Part shown: positions 19,948 through 29,079 of the stretch, piece after piece
Layout: every line of letters starts with the position of its first letter
Position numbering within the stretch: the first letter of the stretch is position 1
Assembly (NCBI GenBank): GCA_019635635.1
Contig: JAHBZB010000001.1
Location: forward strand, 1,550,001 to 1,614,000
From: Xanthobacteraceae bacterium
GTDB lineage: Bacteria; Pseudomonadota; Alphaproteobacteria; Rhizobiales; Xanthobacteraceae
Direction: 5' to 3'
Length of the DNA: 64,000 nucleotides
The notes under the pieces: generated by a model
What the model was told of the DNA's origin: nothing
Database searches by the model: none
Seen by the model: the letters and a program-made list of their open reading frames with translations, nothing else
Program-made: the position numbers and the translations under genes

Positions 19948-20940
19948 TTAAGCGGCGGCGGATTTCGCGGGCAGCTTGCGCTCCCAGGCGAGCGCGTGAC
20001 GGACGATGGTGTCGAGATCGTCGTATTTTGGCTGCCATTTCAGCACGCGGCGGATCTTGTCCGCACTTGCGACGATCGCCGCCGGGTCGCCGGCGCGCGC
20101 GGGCGCCATGGCCACCGGAAAATCGACGCCGGAAATGCGCTTCACGGTATCGACCACCTCGCGGACCGAATAGCCTGCGCCGTAGCCGCAGTTCATCACC
20201 TGATTGTCGCCACCGTTCTTCATATAGCGCAGCGCGTCCATATGTGCGCTCACCAGATCGCTCACATGAATATAGTCGCGGATGCAGGTCCCGTCGCGGG
20301 TCGGATAATCGTCGCCGAAAATCTGCATGCCGCTGCGTTTGCCGGTCGCGGTTTCGCAGGCGACTTTGATGAGGTGCGTGGCTTTCGGCGTCGATTGTCC
20401 CGAACGGCCTCCCGGGTCCGCGCCCGCGACATTGAAGTAGCGGAGTGCCACGTATTTCAGACCGTAGGCGGCAGCACTGTCGCGGAGCATCCATTCCGAC
20501 ATCAGCTTCGATGCGCCGTAAGGCGAGACGGGAATGGCGGACGTTTCCTCGCTCACAGGCTCCTGTCCGACATTGCCGTAGACGGCGGCGGTCGAGGAAA
20601 ACACGAAATGCGGAACGTGCGCGGCGGTGACGGAAGCCAGCAGCGCGCGGGTCTTCACGGTATTGGCAAGATAATAATCGAGTGGGTCGGCGACCGAATC
20701 CGGCACGACGATCTTGGCCGCGAAATGCACGACCGCGCGGATGCGATGCTCGGCGATCAGGCGCATCACGATCAGCGGATCGGAAACGTCGCCCTGTATG
20801 AGCCGCGCACGCGGGTCGACGTTCTCGCGCACGCCGGTCGAAAGATCGTCGAGCACGACGACTTCCTCGCCCGCGTCGCAAAGCGCGAGTACCATGTGGC
20901 TGCCGATATAGCCGGCGCCGCCTGTGACCAGAATCGCCAT
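19948..20940 (-). CDS. galE: UDP-glucose 4-epimerase
   Basis: A 330-residue short-chain dehydrogenase-type epimerase. The NAD motif is TGGAGYIGSH at the N-terminus, and the catalytic YxxxK appears in SPYGASKLMSEW. The later NLGYGAGYSV-like segment reads MNCGYGAGYSVREV, as in GalE. It interconverts UDP-glucose and UDP-galactose for LPS and exopolysaccharide. It is the first gene of the minus-strand sugar-nucleotide block and diverges from waaF across 158 bp, which should hold promoters for both; no strong match to a sigma-70 promoter stands out there. Confidence 0.94.
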   Translation of the reverse strand: MAILVTGGAGYIGSHMVLALCDAGEEVVVLDDLSTGVRENVDPRARLIQGDVSDPLIVMRLIAEHRIRAVVHFAAKIVVPDSVADPLDYYLANTVKTRALLASVTAAHVPHFVFSSTAAVYGNVGQEPVSEETSAIPVSPYGASKLMSEWMLRDSAAAYGLKYVALRYFNVAGADPGGRSGQSTPKATHLIKVACETATGKRSGMQIFGDDYPTRDGTCIRDYIHVSDLVSAHMDALRYMKNGGDNQVMNCGYGAGYSVREVVDTVKRISGVDFPVAMAPARAGDPAAIVASADKIRRVLKWQPKYDDLDTIVRHALAWERKLPAKSAAA

Positions 20941-21098
20941 CCGCCGTCCGCTTTGCCCCGTTTCTGCGACAGAGGGATAACAGCGCCGGGTTGAAGGCCC
21001 CCTAAGCGATAGGGTTGATTTTCCGCGAACAGGGAAGGGTTTAAGAAAGATTCACCATAAGACTTGCGCGCCGGGCCGGACTTTTTCAAAGAAGTGTC

Positions 21099-22145
21099 AT
21101 GAATAAAGAGAGCGACGCGCGGCCGATTCTGATCGTGCCCTATATGTGGATCGGCGATTTCGTCCGCTGCCACTCGGTCGTGCGCGTCTTGAACGAGCGC
21201 TTTCCGGGGTGCCCGGTCGACATGCTCGCCTCGAAATTGACCGCGCCTTTGACCGCATTCATGCCGGGCGTGCGCAAGGCGATCACGTTCGACATTCCGC
21301 GGAAGAAGGCGGCGTTCGCGGAGAGCTTCGCGCTCGCGAAAATCCTGCGCGCGGAGAATTACGGCGCGGCGCTGATCATGTCGCGCAAGTGGAAGGCGGC
21401 GTTCGCGCCGTGGCTCGCGGGGATTCCCGAGCGCACGGGCGTGTTCGGCGAAGCGCGCTTTCCGCTCATCAACGACATCCGCTGGGACGAGAAGCAGCAC
21501 AAGCGCATGATCGACCAGTCGTGCGCGCTCGCGTTGCCGAAGAACGCGCCGCTGCCCGGCGAATGGCCGTTGCCGCAGCTCGTCGTCTCGGAGGCGCAGG
21601 CCGACGAATGGCGCGGCCGGATGAATGTCGCGAAGGACACGCGCGCGGTCGCGCTTGCGCCGGGTTCGGTCGGCGAGGCGAAGCGCTGGCCGGTCGCTTA
21701 TTACGCGGAGACCGCGAAACAACTTGCGCAAGGCGGCGTCGAAGTCTGGATCATCGGTGGACCGGACGAAAAAGAATTTGCGAAGGAAATTCTCGAACAC
21801 GCAGGGCAGGGCGTGCGCGATTTCACCGGCGGCAGACTTTCCGACGGCGTGATCGCGCTTTCGCTCGCAAGCGCGGTGGTCGCAAACGATTCAGGATTGC
21901 TGCATGTTTCGGCAGCACTCGGCGTTCCCGCGATCGGCATGTTCGGTCCGACCGATCCGGCGAAGTGGGCGCCGATCAATCCGGTCGCCGACATCATCAC
22001 GCACGAGCCGCTCCTGGATTGCCAGTTCTGCATGCAATATGTCTGCCCGCTCCAGCATCACAATTGCATGCGCGAAGTGTTGCCGCCGCGCGTCGTGGAT
22101 TCGGTGCGGCGCACGATGACGATGCCGGGGTTCGTACGGGCTTAA
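21099..22145 (+). CDS. waaF: LPS heptosyltransferase II-like glycosyltransferase family 9 protein
   Basis: A 348-residue GT9 enzyme. The N-terminal segment ILIVPYMWIGDFV matches the donor-domain start of WaaF, and the C-terminal domain has ALAPGSVGEAKRWP and VANDSGLLHVSAALGVP followed by the GPTDPAKWAP motif of ADP-heptose binding. WaaF adds the second heptose to the inner core in enterics; in rhizobia with reduced or no heptose the donor may differ, so the exact sugar is uncertain. A cysteine-rich end (CQFCMQYVCPLQ) is typical. The ATG follows AAAGAAG. A palindromic repeat lies directly downstream. Confidence 0.88.
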   Translation: MNKESDARPILIVPYMWIGDFVRCHSVVRVLNERFPGCPVDMLASKLTAPLTAFMPGVRKAITFDIPRKKAAFAESFALAKILRAENYGAALIMSRKWKAAFAPWLAGIPERTGVFGEARFPLINDIRWDEKQHKRMIDQSCALALPKNAPLPGEWPLPQLVVSEAQADEWRGRMNVAKDTRAVALAPGSVGEAKRWPVAYYAETAKQLAQGGVEVWIIGGPDEKEFAKEILEHAGQGVRDFTGGRLSDGVIALSLASAVVANDSGLLHVSAALGVPAIGMFGPTDPAKWAPINPVADIITHEPLLDCQFCMQYVCPLQHHNCMREVLPPRVVDSVRRTMTMPGFVRA

Positions 22146-22152
22146 TTCCGAT

Positions 22153-22266
22153 TGTCATTCCGGGGCGGCGCGTAGCGCCGAACCCGGAATCCAAGGCGAC
22201 TAACTGAAGCTATGTTTTTTTTGCCCTGGATTCCGGATCGCGCCTGACGGCGCGTCCGGAATGACA
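22153..22266. repeat. Palindromic intergenic repeat (Bradyrhizobium-type GTCATTCCGG element)
   Basis: Outer arms TGTCATTCCGG (22153-22163) and CCGGAATGACA (22256-22266) are perfect reverse complements. An inner pair, CCGGAATCCA (22184-22193) and TGGATTCCGG (22227-22236), is also perfect. The element fills the gap between convergent waaF and waaC, with a run of eight T at 22215-22222 in the centre. It resembles dispersed palindromic elements of Bradyrhizobium and Rhodopseudomonas genomes and may also end transcription from both sides. Confidence 0.8.
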
Positions 22267-22279
22267 GTTGAACAGAGTG

Positions 22280-23242
22280 TCAGCGCGGCAGTGCTTCGAC
22301 CGCGGCAATCACTTCCGCAGCACTCGGCATCTCACCCGCGGTGCCGAGCGTGGTCATCGGACCGCTGCTGACCGGGCCGGAAAGCCCCGGCTTGGTCGCA
22401 ATGAAGATCGCGACCAGCGGCACTTCGAGCGCGGCGGCGAGATGCAGCAATCCGGTATCGACGCCGACCACGAGCGAAGCACCCGCGATCAGTCCGGCGA
22501 CTTCGCCGAGCGGCGCCTTGTCCGGTACGCGCGCGTTCTTGAGTGCATTCTTGATGCGGTGGCTGCGCGCGTGTTCGCGGTCGTTGCCCCACGGCAGCAC
22601 CGGCGTGATGCCCTTGGCTTCGAGTGCCTTGCCGACTTCAATCCAGCGATCTTCCGGCCACTCTTTTCTTTCCTGCGCGGTGGCATGAAAGAGGAGCGCG
22701 TAAGGAGCGTCCGAAACGGGCGCGATACGCTTGCGGTCGATGCCGTAGTCGGGACCGCCTTCGACTTTATAGCCGAGTGCGGCGGCGGTCAGCGCGCGGT
22801 TGCGGTCGACCGCGTGCAATTCGCGGCTGACCTGATGCTTCACATGATAGAAGCGGGACGCGAACGGCTCGCGGATCGATTTCGCGTCGTAGCCGTGGCG
22901 CTCGCCGCGCGCCCATTTCGAGAGCACGACGGTTTTGACCAGACCCTGCGTGTCGATGATCTTGTCGAAGCGCTTGAGTTTCAGCTTCGCGCGGAGCCGG
23001 CTGACTTCCGCCCACGTCTTCGAGAAGGTCGAAGGTTTCAGGATTGCCTTGCGCCAGCGGCGCACCGCGACCGGGATCACGTCGTTGACGCCAGGATGCA
23101 GCTTGGCAAGCGGGACGTAGGCTTCCTCGACCATCCACGAAATCTTCGCGTCGGGAAAATGCTTCCGCGCGTCGGTGACGGCGGGCATGTGATGGATCAC
23201 GTCGCCGAGCGAGGAAGTTTTGATAAAGAGAATCTCGGGCAT
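22280..23242 (-). CDS. waaC: LPS heptosyltransferase I-like glycosyltransferase family 9 protein
   Basis: A 320-residue GT9 enzyme. The start EILFIKTSSLGDVIHHMPAV is the classic WaaC N-terminus, followed by ISWMVEEAYVPLAKLHP. The C-terminal domain has VVGVDTGLLHLAAALEVP. WaaC transfers the first L-glycero-D-manno-heptose to Kdo on the cytoplasmic side of the inner membrane. It overlaps the lpcC-like gene by one base (TGATG), so the two core transferases are translationally coupled. It converges with waaF across the palindromic repeat. Confidence 0.92.
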   Translation of the reverse strand: MPEILFIKTSSLGDVIHHMPAVTDARKHFPDAKISWMVEEAYVPLAKLHPGVNDVIPVAVRRWRKAILKPSTFSKTWAEVSRLRAKLKLKRFDKIIDTQGLVKTVVLSKWARGERHGYDAKSIREPFASRFYHVKHQVSRELHAVDRNRALTAAALGYKVEGGPDYGIDRKRIAPVSDAPYALLFHATAQERKEWPEDRWIEVGKALEAKGITPVLPWGNDREHARSHRIKNALKNARVPDKAPLGEVAGLIAGASLVVGVDTGLLHLAAALEVPLVAIFIATKPGLSGPVSSGPMTTLGTAGEMPSAAEVIAAVEALPR

Positions 23243-24318
23243 CAGATTTTCTTCGTGCTCCAGACGCGCTCATAGACTTTATATATGCCCTCGGCCTCGC
23301 GCTGGATCGCGAACCTCTCGAGCACGCGCGCGCGCCCGGCCTTGCCGAATTGAACCGCGCGCTTCGGGTCTTTCATCAGGTTTTCGATCCGCGCGGTCAA
23401 CGTATCGACATCCTCGATCTCGACCAGATGGCCGGTGACGTCTTCCTCGATCAGATGACGCGCAGCACCGGCCTTGGTCGCGACGACCGCAAGCTCGCTC
23501 GCCATGGCTTCCAGCGTGGTGAGCCCGAAGCCTTCGTTGCGCTGCGGGCCGACGAAGACGGTGAGTTTCCGAAACCAGCCCGGCACGTCGTTCTCGGGCA
23601 ACTCGCCGAGAAATACGACACGGTTCGCGAGGCCGGCATCTTCCACCTTTTTCTTGAGTGCCGCTTCCCACTCCTTTTCTTGTGGCGTGGCGAGGCCAAT
23701 CACGACCGCAGTGAAATCGGGGTAGCGCGGCAGTAAACGAACCATAGACTCAATAAATAAATCGGTGCCCTTCTGCGAACGAATGCGACCGAAAACGCCA
23801 ATTCCATATTTTCCAGGCAGGCCGGTAGCAGCCCAATCCGAATCCCTGTTTTCCGATGGGCGATAGCGCTCGGCGTCGACGCCGTGGAACACGACGGTCG
23901 ATGGGAACGTGAGATAACTCGCGGCGTCCGGTGACGGACAGATGATCGCGTCCATCTTGCTCATCAGCCAGCGCGAGAAGCGCTTGTGCTTGCGCTGCGC
24001 GGCGGAGGTGAAAACCATGCCGAGCTTCAGGCCGAGCAACTTTTTCAACAGAAGACCGACGATCATCTCGTCGTTCCGGCGCGCGTGCCAGATGCGGAAG
24101 GGTTTCGTCGGCGGAACCGAGCGGCCGAGACTGCGCACATCTTTCAGCGAGATCGTCGGCACGCCCGGCGCGGTCCAACGCAGGCCCACGAGCGCGGTCC
24201 GGGCGAGCTTCGCCATCTGCGGGGCGACCGCCAGAATCGTGGTCGTGACCCCCGAATAGCGCTTGTGCAGGCAGGGGTGCAGGACTTCGAGGGCTTTCAG
24301 ATCGTCGGTGGAAAGCAT
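23242..24318 (-). CDS. lpcC: LpcC-like glycosyltransferase family 4 (LPS core mannosyltransferase)
   Basis: A 358-residue GT4 enzyme. The start near residue 15, LHPCLHKRYSGVTTTI, and the PFRIWHARRNDEM segment are characteristic of rhizobial LpcC proteins, which add mannose from GDP-mannose to Kdo2-lipid IVA. The donor-site EX7E appears in GPQRNEGFGLTTLEAMAS. The start at 24318 is chosen because the protein then begins as LpcC relatives do; the frame stays open for 680 bp upstream, but only antisense to the transaldolase gene. The ribosome-binding site is weak. It is followed by waaC with a one-base overlap. GDP-mannose would come from manC at 14.3 kb. Confidence 0.85.
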   Translation of the reverse strand: MLSTDDLKALEVLHPCLHKRYSGVTTTILAVAPQMAKLARTALVGLRWTAPGVPTISLKDVRSLGRSVPPTKPFRIWHARRNDEMIVGLLLKKLLGLKLGMVFTSAAQRKHKRFSRWLMSKMDAIICPSPDAASYLTFPSTVVFHGVDAERYRPSENRDSDWAATGLPGKYGIGVFGRIRSQKGTDLFIESMVRLLPRYPDFTAVVIGLATPQEKEWEAALKKKVEDAGLANRVVFLGELPENDVPGWFRKLTVFVGPQRNEGFGLTTLEAMASELAVVATKAGAARHLIEEDVTGHLVEIEDVDTLTARIENLMKDPKRAVQFGKAGRARVLERFAIQREAEGIYKVYERVWSTKKI

Positions 24319-24405
24319 GCCGGGATTTGCTATTAGAAAAGGACGGGACCGATTGCCCTGATTTCGGACGAAGCGCAAGGATTGGCGCAAACATAGGCTG
24401 AGAGC

Positions 24406-25161
24406 ATGACCCGCACGCTGGAGTCGCTGAAAATCAAGCTGTTCACGGACGGCGCCGAAAAGGCGCAGATCGTGGAAATGGCGAAGCAGAAGCACATCGC
24501 GGGCTTCACCACGAACCCGTCGCTCCTGAAGAAGGCCGGGGTCACCGACTACGAAGCCTATGCGCGCGATCTGGTCGCGGCGGTACCCGACCGTCACATT
24601 TCCTTCGAGGTGCTCTCCGACGACATCCCGGAAATGATCGCGCAGGCGCGGCTGATCACGACCTGGGGCAAGAACGTCTATGTGAAGCTGCCCGTGATCA
24701 ACACGCGCGGCGAGACGCTGTACGAGGCGATCAACTCGCTTTCCAAGGACGGCGTGAAGATCAACGTCACGGTGCTCTGCACCGAGGAGCAGGTCGAGCG
24801 CGCGACCGCGGCACTCGCGGGCAACGCCGCCGGTTGCACCTCCGTGTTCGCGGGCCGGCTCGCCGATCTCGGCATCGACTACGCGCCCGCGGTAAAGCTT
24901 GCAGTGAAACTCGCGAACGAAGCGAAGAACGTTGAAGTGATCTGGGCCTCGACCCGCGAGGTCTGGAACGTGATCGAGGCGAACGACATGGGCGCACACA
25001 TCATCACCGCGCCCGCCGACATCCTGAAGAAGTTAAAGGCGCTCGGCACCAAGACTGCGGGCGATCTCGCACTCGATGGCGTGAAAGCGTTCCGGGATGA
25101 CACGCTCGCCGCAGGCCTCGACCTGCCCGGCGCAAAAATCAGCCGGACTGCCGCCGAATAG
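24406..25161 (+). CDS. Transaldolase family protein (fructose-6-phosphate aldolase-like)
   Basis: A 251-residue single-domain TIM-barrel protein. FTTNPSLLKKAG near the N-terminus and VYVKLPVIN in the centre are the transaldolase signatures; Lys94 is the Schiff-base residue. It is shorter than TalA/TalB and belongs to the short transaldolase/fructose-6-phosphate aldolase branch. It could supply or remove sugar phosphates, perhaps for heptose or core sugars, but that link is only positional. It diverges from lpcC across 87 bp. Confidence 0.85.
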   Translation: MTRTLESLKIKLFTDGAEKAQIVEMAKQKHIAGFTTNPSLLKKAGVTDYEAYARDLVAAVPDRHISFEVLSDDIPEMIAQARLITTWGKNVYVKLPVINTRGETLYEAINSLSKDGVKINVTVLCTEEQVERATAALAGNAAGCTSVFAGRLADLGIDYAPAVKLAVKLANEAKNVEVIWASTREVWNVIEANDMGAHIITAPADILKKLKALGTKTAGDLALDGVKAFRDDTLAAGLDLPGAKISRTAAE

Positions 25162-25269
25162 GGCGCTGTAACCCTAGGACACGATTTGTGAGGCTTTGGG
25201 GGTTCCCGCTTCCGGCGCAGCGGCGTATCCCGGCTGCCACCGGTCAGGGGCTTTTCGAGGGGATCGATC

Positions 25270-26262
25270 GTGGCTTCCAGTAAAAATACCGCCGAAGAGC
25301 GCAATTTGCGGATCGGTGTCATCGGCGCGGGCGTTATGGGCCGTAACCATGCGCGCGTGCTCTCCGAGCTTCCGGGCGTCGAACTAGTCGGCGTCGCCGA
25401 TCCCGACGCAGGCCGCGCCGCGCAGGCCGCCGGACAGGTCGAAGGCGCCGAAGTTCTTTCCGATCATCGCGAACTGGTCGCGCGCAAAGTCGATGCCGTC
25501 ATCGTCGCCGCGCCCACGCATTTGCATCACCAGATTTCGCTCGACCTGATCGACTCCGGCGTGTCGCTGCTGGTCGAAAAACCGATCGCAACCACGGTCG
25601 AGCAGGGCCGCGAAATCGTCACCGCGGCCGCGCGCAACGGCGTGACGCTGATGGTCGGGCATGTCGAGCGCTTCAATCCTGCGGTGCAGGCGATCAAGCA
25701 GGCGGTCGCGGGTGAGGAAATCCTCTCCATCGGTATCACGCGCGTCGGCCCGTTTCCGCCGCGCATGTCGGATGTCGGCGTGGTGATCGATCTCGCGGTG
25801 CACGACATCGACCTGATCCGCTGGTTCACGCAGTCCGAAATCGCGGAAGTGCAGCCGCAGATTTCCTCGGTCATCGCGGAGCGCGAAGACATCGCGCTCC
25901 TGCAATTCCGCACCGCGAACGGCGTGCTCGCGCACATCAACACGAACTGGCTGACGCCGTTCAAGGCGCGCACCGTGCAGGTCGCGACTCGCGACAAATA
26001 CATCATGGGCGATTTGCTCACCCGCACCGTCACAGAATGTTTCGGTTTCCAGAAGGACGGCTCTTACGGCATGCGCCATCTTTCGGTCGCGCACACCGAG
26101 CCGCTGCGTGCCGAACTGACCGCGTTCTGCGAAGCCGTGCGCCACGGCAAGACGCCGGCGGTCAGCGGCGAAGAAGGTGTCGCCTCGCTCGAAATCGCCA
26201 TTCGTTGCCTTGCCGAGCCGCATCCGGCGTTCCGCCGCGGCCCGCGCAAAGTGGCCGGCTAA
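25270..26262 (+). CDS. Gfo/Idh/MocA family oxidoreductase, GnnA-like
   Basis: A 330-residue NAD-dependent oxidoreductase. The Rossmann motif is G19-A-G21-V-M-G24, and the catalytic EKP motif is at residues 103-105 (Lys104). A later DLAVHDIDLIRW segment holds the expected histidine. The start is GTG at 25270. It is paired 16 bp upstream of a PLP aminotransferase, the gene arrangement of GnnA/GnnB, which oxidise and then aminate C3 of UDP-GlcNAc to make UDP-GlcNAc3N for lipid A with amide-linked acyl chains. The nearby LPS core genes and known 2,3-diaminoglucose lipid A of Bradyrhizobium support this. WbpB-type sugar oxidation is the alternative. Confidence 0.8.
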   Translation: MASSKNTAEERNLRIGVIGAGVMGRNHARVLSELPGVELVGVADPDAGRAAQAAGQVEGAEVLSDHRELVARKVDAVIVAAPTHLHHQISLDLIDSGVSLLVEKPIATTVEQGREIVTAAARNGVTLMVGHVERFNPAVQAIKQAVAGEEILSIGITRVGPFPPRMSDVGVVIDLAVHDIDLIRWFTQSEIAEVQPQISSVIAEREDIALLQFRTANGVLAHINTNWLTPFKARTVQVATRDKYIMGDLLTRTVTECFGFQKDGSYGMRHLSVAHTEPLRAELTAFCEAVRHGKTPAVSGEEGVASLEIAIRCLAEPHPAFRRGPRKVAG

Positions 26263-26278
26263 TTTTCAGGAAAGTTTC

Positions 26279-27424
26279 GTGAACCAGCACATGCGCGCCG
26301 ACGCCGCTCCCATTCCATTCATCGACATCGGCGCGCAGCGCAAGCGTCTCGGTAAAAGCATCGACGATGCCGTTGCAAAAGTGCTCACGCATTGCCAGTT
26401 CATCATGGGACCGGAAGTCCGCCAGCTTGAGGCCGACCTTTTGGCGTTTAGCGGCGCGCGGCACGTGATCTCGAACTCGAACGGCACCGACGCGCTGATC
26501 ATGGCGCTGATGGCGACCGGCGTCGGCCCGGGTGACGCGGTGTTCTGTCCGTCCTTCACCTTCTGCGCGACCGCCGAAGCGATTGTCGTGGTCGGTGCGT
26601 CTCCGGTGTTCGTCGATGTCGACGAGAAGACCTTCAACATGGATCTCGCGAGCCTTGAGCGCGCGATTACGGAGGCCAAGCGCGGCGAGCTGAAACTCAA
26701 AGCCATCATTCCGGTCGACCTGTTCGGCCAGCCCGCCGATCTCGACGGTGTTGCTGCGATCGCGAAGCGCGAGGGCATGTTCGTCATTTCCGATGCCGCG
26801 CAGTCCTTCGGCGCGACCTACAAGGGCAAGCGCGTCGGCACCCAGGCGCTTCTCACCACCACGAGCTTTTTCCCGGCGAAGCCACTCGGCTGCTACGGCG
26901 ACGGCGGCGCGATTTTCACCGACGACGACAAGCTCGCCGAGACGCTGCGCTCGATCCGGGTGCACGGGCAGGGCGCGGACAAATACGACAACGTCCGCAT
27001 CGGCATGACCGGCCGCCTCGACACCATTCAGGCGGCGGTCTTGATCGAAAAGCTGAAAATCTTCCCGGACGAGATCGAGGCCCGCAATCAGGTTGCGGCC
27101 CGTTATGCCGAGGGTTTGAAGGACGTTGCCATCGTGCCTGAAGTTCGGTCAGGCTATGGTTCGGTATGGGCGCAATACACGGTCCGAGTCGAAAAGCGCG
27201 ATGCGCTCGCCGCCGTCCTCTCGACGCGCGGCGTGCCGACCGCGATCTATTACCCGAAGCCCCTGCACCGGCAGGAGCCCTACAAGCGCTATCCGGTCGC
27301 GGGCAACGGCTTGCCGGTCACCGAGAAGCTGGCGGCGGAAGTGATCTCGCTGCCGATGCATCCCTATCTCGACGAGCCGACGCAAGCGCGCGTAATCGCG
27401 GCTGTGCGCGAGGCGCTCGCCTGA
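26279..27424 (+). CDS. DegT/DnrJ/EryC1/StrS family sugar aminotransferase, GnnB-like
   Basis: A 381-residue PLP-dependent aminotransferase. Lys201 in SFFPAKPLG is the Schiff-base lysine, and SNGTDALIMAL near residue 65 is the phosphate-binding segment. The C-terminal PTAIYYPKPLHRQ segment is typical of nucleotide-sugar 3-aminotransferases (WbpE, GnnB). The GTG at 26279 has AGGAAA 6 bp upstream; an in-frame ATG at 26291 is the alternative. It should act on the 3-keto product of the preceding oxidoreductase, using glutamate. murJ follows after 19 bp, so all three genes may form one envelope operon. Confidence 0.85.
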   Translation: MNQHMRADAAPIPFIDIGAQRKRLGKSIDDAVAKVLTHCQFIMGPEVRQLEADLLAFSGARHVISNSNGTDALIMALMATGVGPGDAVFCPSFTFCATAEAIVVVGASPVFVDVDEKTFNMDLASLERAITEAKRGELKLKAIIPVDLFGQPADLDGVAAIAKREGMFVISDAAQSFGATYKGKRVGTQALLTTTSFFPAKPLGCYGDGGAIFTDDDKLAETLRSIRVHGQGADKYDNVRIGMTGRLDTIQAAVLIEKLKIFPDEIEARNQVAARYAEGLKDVAIVPEVRSGYGSVWAQYTVRVEKRDALAAVLSTRGVPTAIYYPKPLHRQEPYKRYPVAGNGLPVTEKLAAEVISLPMHPYLDEPTQARVIAAVREALA

Positions 27425-27443
27425 CAGCTTCGAGGCGCGCGGC

Positions 27444-28994
27444 ATGATCCGGCGCTTTTTCACGGTCGGCGGCTTCACGCTGCTTTCGCGCATCACCGGC
27501 TTTGCCCGCGACGTGGTGATGGCCGCGGTGCTCGGTGCGGGGCCGATCGCCGACGCCTTCTTCGTCGCCTTCCGCCTGCCGAACCATTTCCGCGCGATCT
27601 TCGCCGAAGGGGCGTTCGCGGCGGCCTTCGTTCCGGCTTACGCGCGCACGCTGACGCAGGACGGGAAGCTCGCCGCGCGTTCGTTCGCGGATCGGCTCGC
27701 GCTTGCGATGATCGTGTTGCAGGTCGTGCTTCTGATCGTGGCGCTGATCTACACACCCGCGGTCGTGCGGCTGCTCGCACCGGGACTTTCCGCCGATCCT
27801 TCGCGCTTCGATCTTGCAGTCGCGCTGACGCGGATCACGTTTCCTTATCTCGCACTGATTTCAATCGAGACGCTGATCGCGGGCACGCTGAATGCGAACA
27901 ATCGCTTCGCATCCGCCGCCGGTGCGCCGGTACTGCTCAATCTCGCGATGATCGGAACGCTGACTTATGCGGCACTGTTTCCGACCGTAGGACACGCGGC
28001 CGCATGGGGCGTCTTGCTTGCAGGGGTCCTGCAACTCGCGCTGGTCGCGGGCGACGCGGAGCGAAACGGTTTCGGCCTTCGTCTCAAGATGCCGAAGCTG
28101 GACGAGCCGACCAAGCGCTTTCTGAAAGCGCTCGGCCCCGCGATCATCGGCGCGGGCGGCGTGCAGCTCGCGCTGTTCGCCGACACCATCATCGCGACCT
28201 ATCTTCCGACCGGCGCGCTTTCCGCGCTTTATTACGCCGACCGCATCAACCAGCTTCCAATCGGCGTGGTCGGCATTGCGGTCGGCATCGTATTGCTGCC
28301 GGAGATGGCGCGGCGGCTGGCTGCCGGCGACGAGCCGGGTGCCGTAAACGCGCAAGGCAAGGCGATCGAGTTCGCGCTGCTGCTTGCCATTCCTTGCGCC
28401 GCGGCTTCGCTCGTCATTCCCGACCTCATTATGCGCGCGCTGTTCGCGCGTGGTGCGTTTTCGAACGCGGATGCAGCCGCCGCCGGGCAGACGCTCGCCG
28501 CCTACGCGACCGGCCTCATTCCTTTCGTACTGATGCGCAGCTTCGTCGCGCCGTTTCATGCACGCGGCGACACCACGACGCCGGTGATCGCAGCGCTCAC
28601 AGGTGTCGCGCTCAACATCGCGCTGAAAGTCGCGCTGATGGGGCCGCTCGCGCAGGTCGGCCTTGCGCTCGGCACCGCAGCGGGCGCGTGGCTCAATCTG
28701 CTCCTGCTGATCTGGTTCGCGAATCGGCGCGGCTTCGCCAAACCCGGTGAATCTACGCTGTCCCATTCGTTGCTGCTGATCGCCGCCGGAATCGTGCTCG
28801 CGGCGGTGCTGTTTTTCTGTGCGCAATTTCTGGCACCTGTGTTCGCAAAGCTGGCAGCGTTTCGCGACGAGGGGCGGCTCGCGGCACTCGCGATCATCGG
28901 TGGCGCGGCCTATCTCGCGCTGATTTGGGGGCTTCTTGGCCGTAAATGGCTGCGCGGGCTGATCCGGAGTGCAGAGCCCGCCGGAAAGCCGTAG
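27444..28994 (+). CDS. murJ: Lipid II flippase MurJ (MviN)
   Basis: A 516-residue polytopic protein with about 14 membrane helices. The N-terminus has FFTVGGFTLLSRITGFARDVVMA, and the first loop has ADAFFVAFRLPNHFRAIFAEG, both diagnostic of MurJ, as is the central DTIIATYLPTGALSALYYADRINQLP segment. It moves lipid II across the inner membrane for peptidoglycan synthesis and is usually essential. Length is normal. It closes the run of three co-oriented genes; the RND adaptor gene starts 85 bp downstream. Confidence 0.95.
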   Translation: MIRRFFTVGGFTLLSRITGFARDVVMAAVLGAGPIADAFFVAFRLPNHFRAIFAEGAFAAAFVPAYARTLTQDGKLAARSFADRLALAMIVLQVVLLIVALIYTPAVVRLLAPGLSADPSRFDLAVALTRITFPYLALISIETLIAGTLNANNRFASAAGAPVLLNLAMIGTLTYAALFPTVGHAAAWGVLLAGVLQLALVAGDAERNGFGLRLKMPKLDEPTKRFLKALGPAIIGAGGVQLALFADTIIATYLPTGALSALYYADRINQLPIGVVGIAVGIVLLPEMARRLAAGDEPGAVNAQGKAIEFALLLAIPCAAASLVIPDLIMRALFARGAFSNADAAAAGQTLAAYATGLIPFVLMRSFVAPFHARGDTTTPVIAALTGVALNIALKVALMGPLAQVGLALGTAAGAWLNLLLLIWFANRRGFAKPGESTLSHSLLLIAAGIVLAAVLFFCAQFLAPVFAKLAAFRDEGRLAALAIIGGAAYLALIWGLLGRKWLRGLIRSAEPAGKP

Positions 28995-29079
28995 AATGCG
29001 GCATGCGCTCCGCGCATGTGACTAACCGGTCCTCCCGGTGTAAGAACTCCGCCGACCACGATCATTGCCGAGATAATCC

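Noticed and set aside
24319..24999. Long N-terminal extension of the LpcC-like protein
   Set aside because: The extra 227 codons are antisense to the transaldolase gene and do not resemble a glycosyltransferase; homologues begin near 24318.
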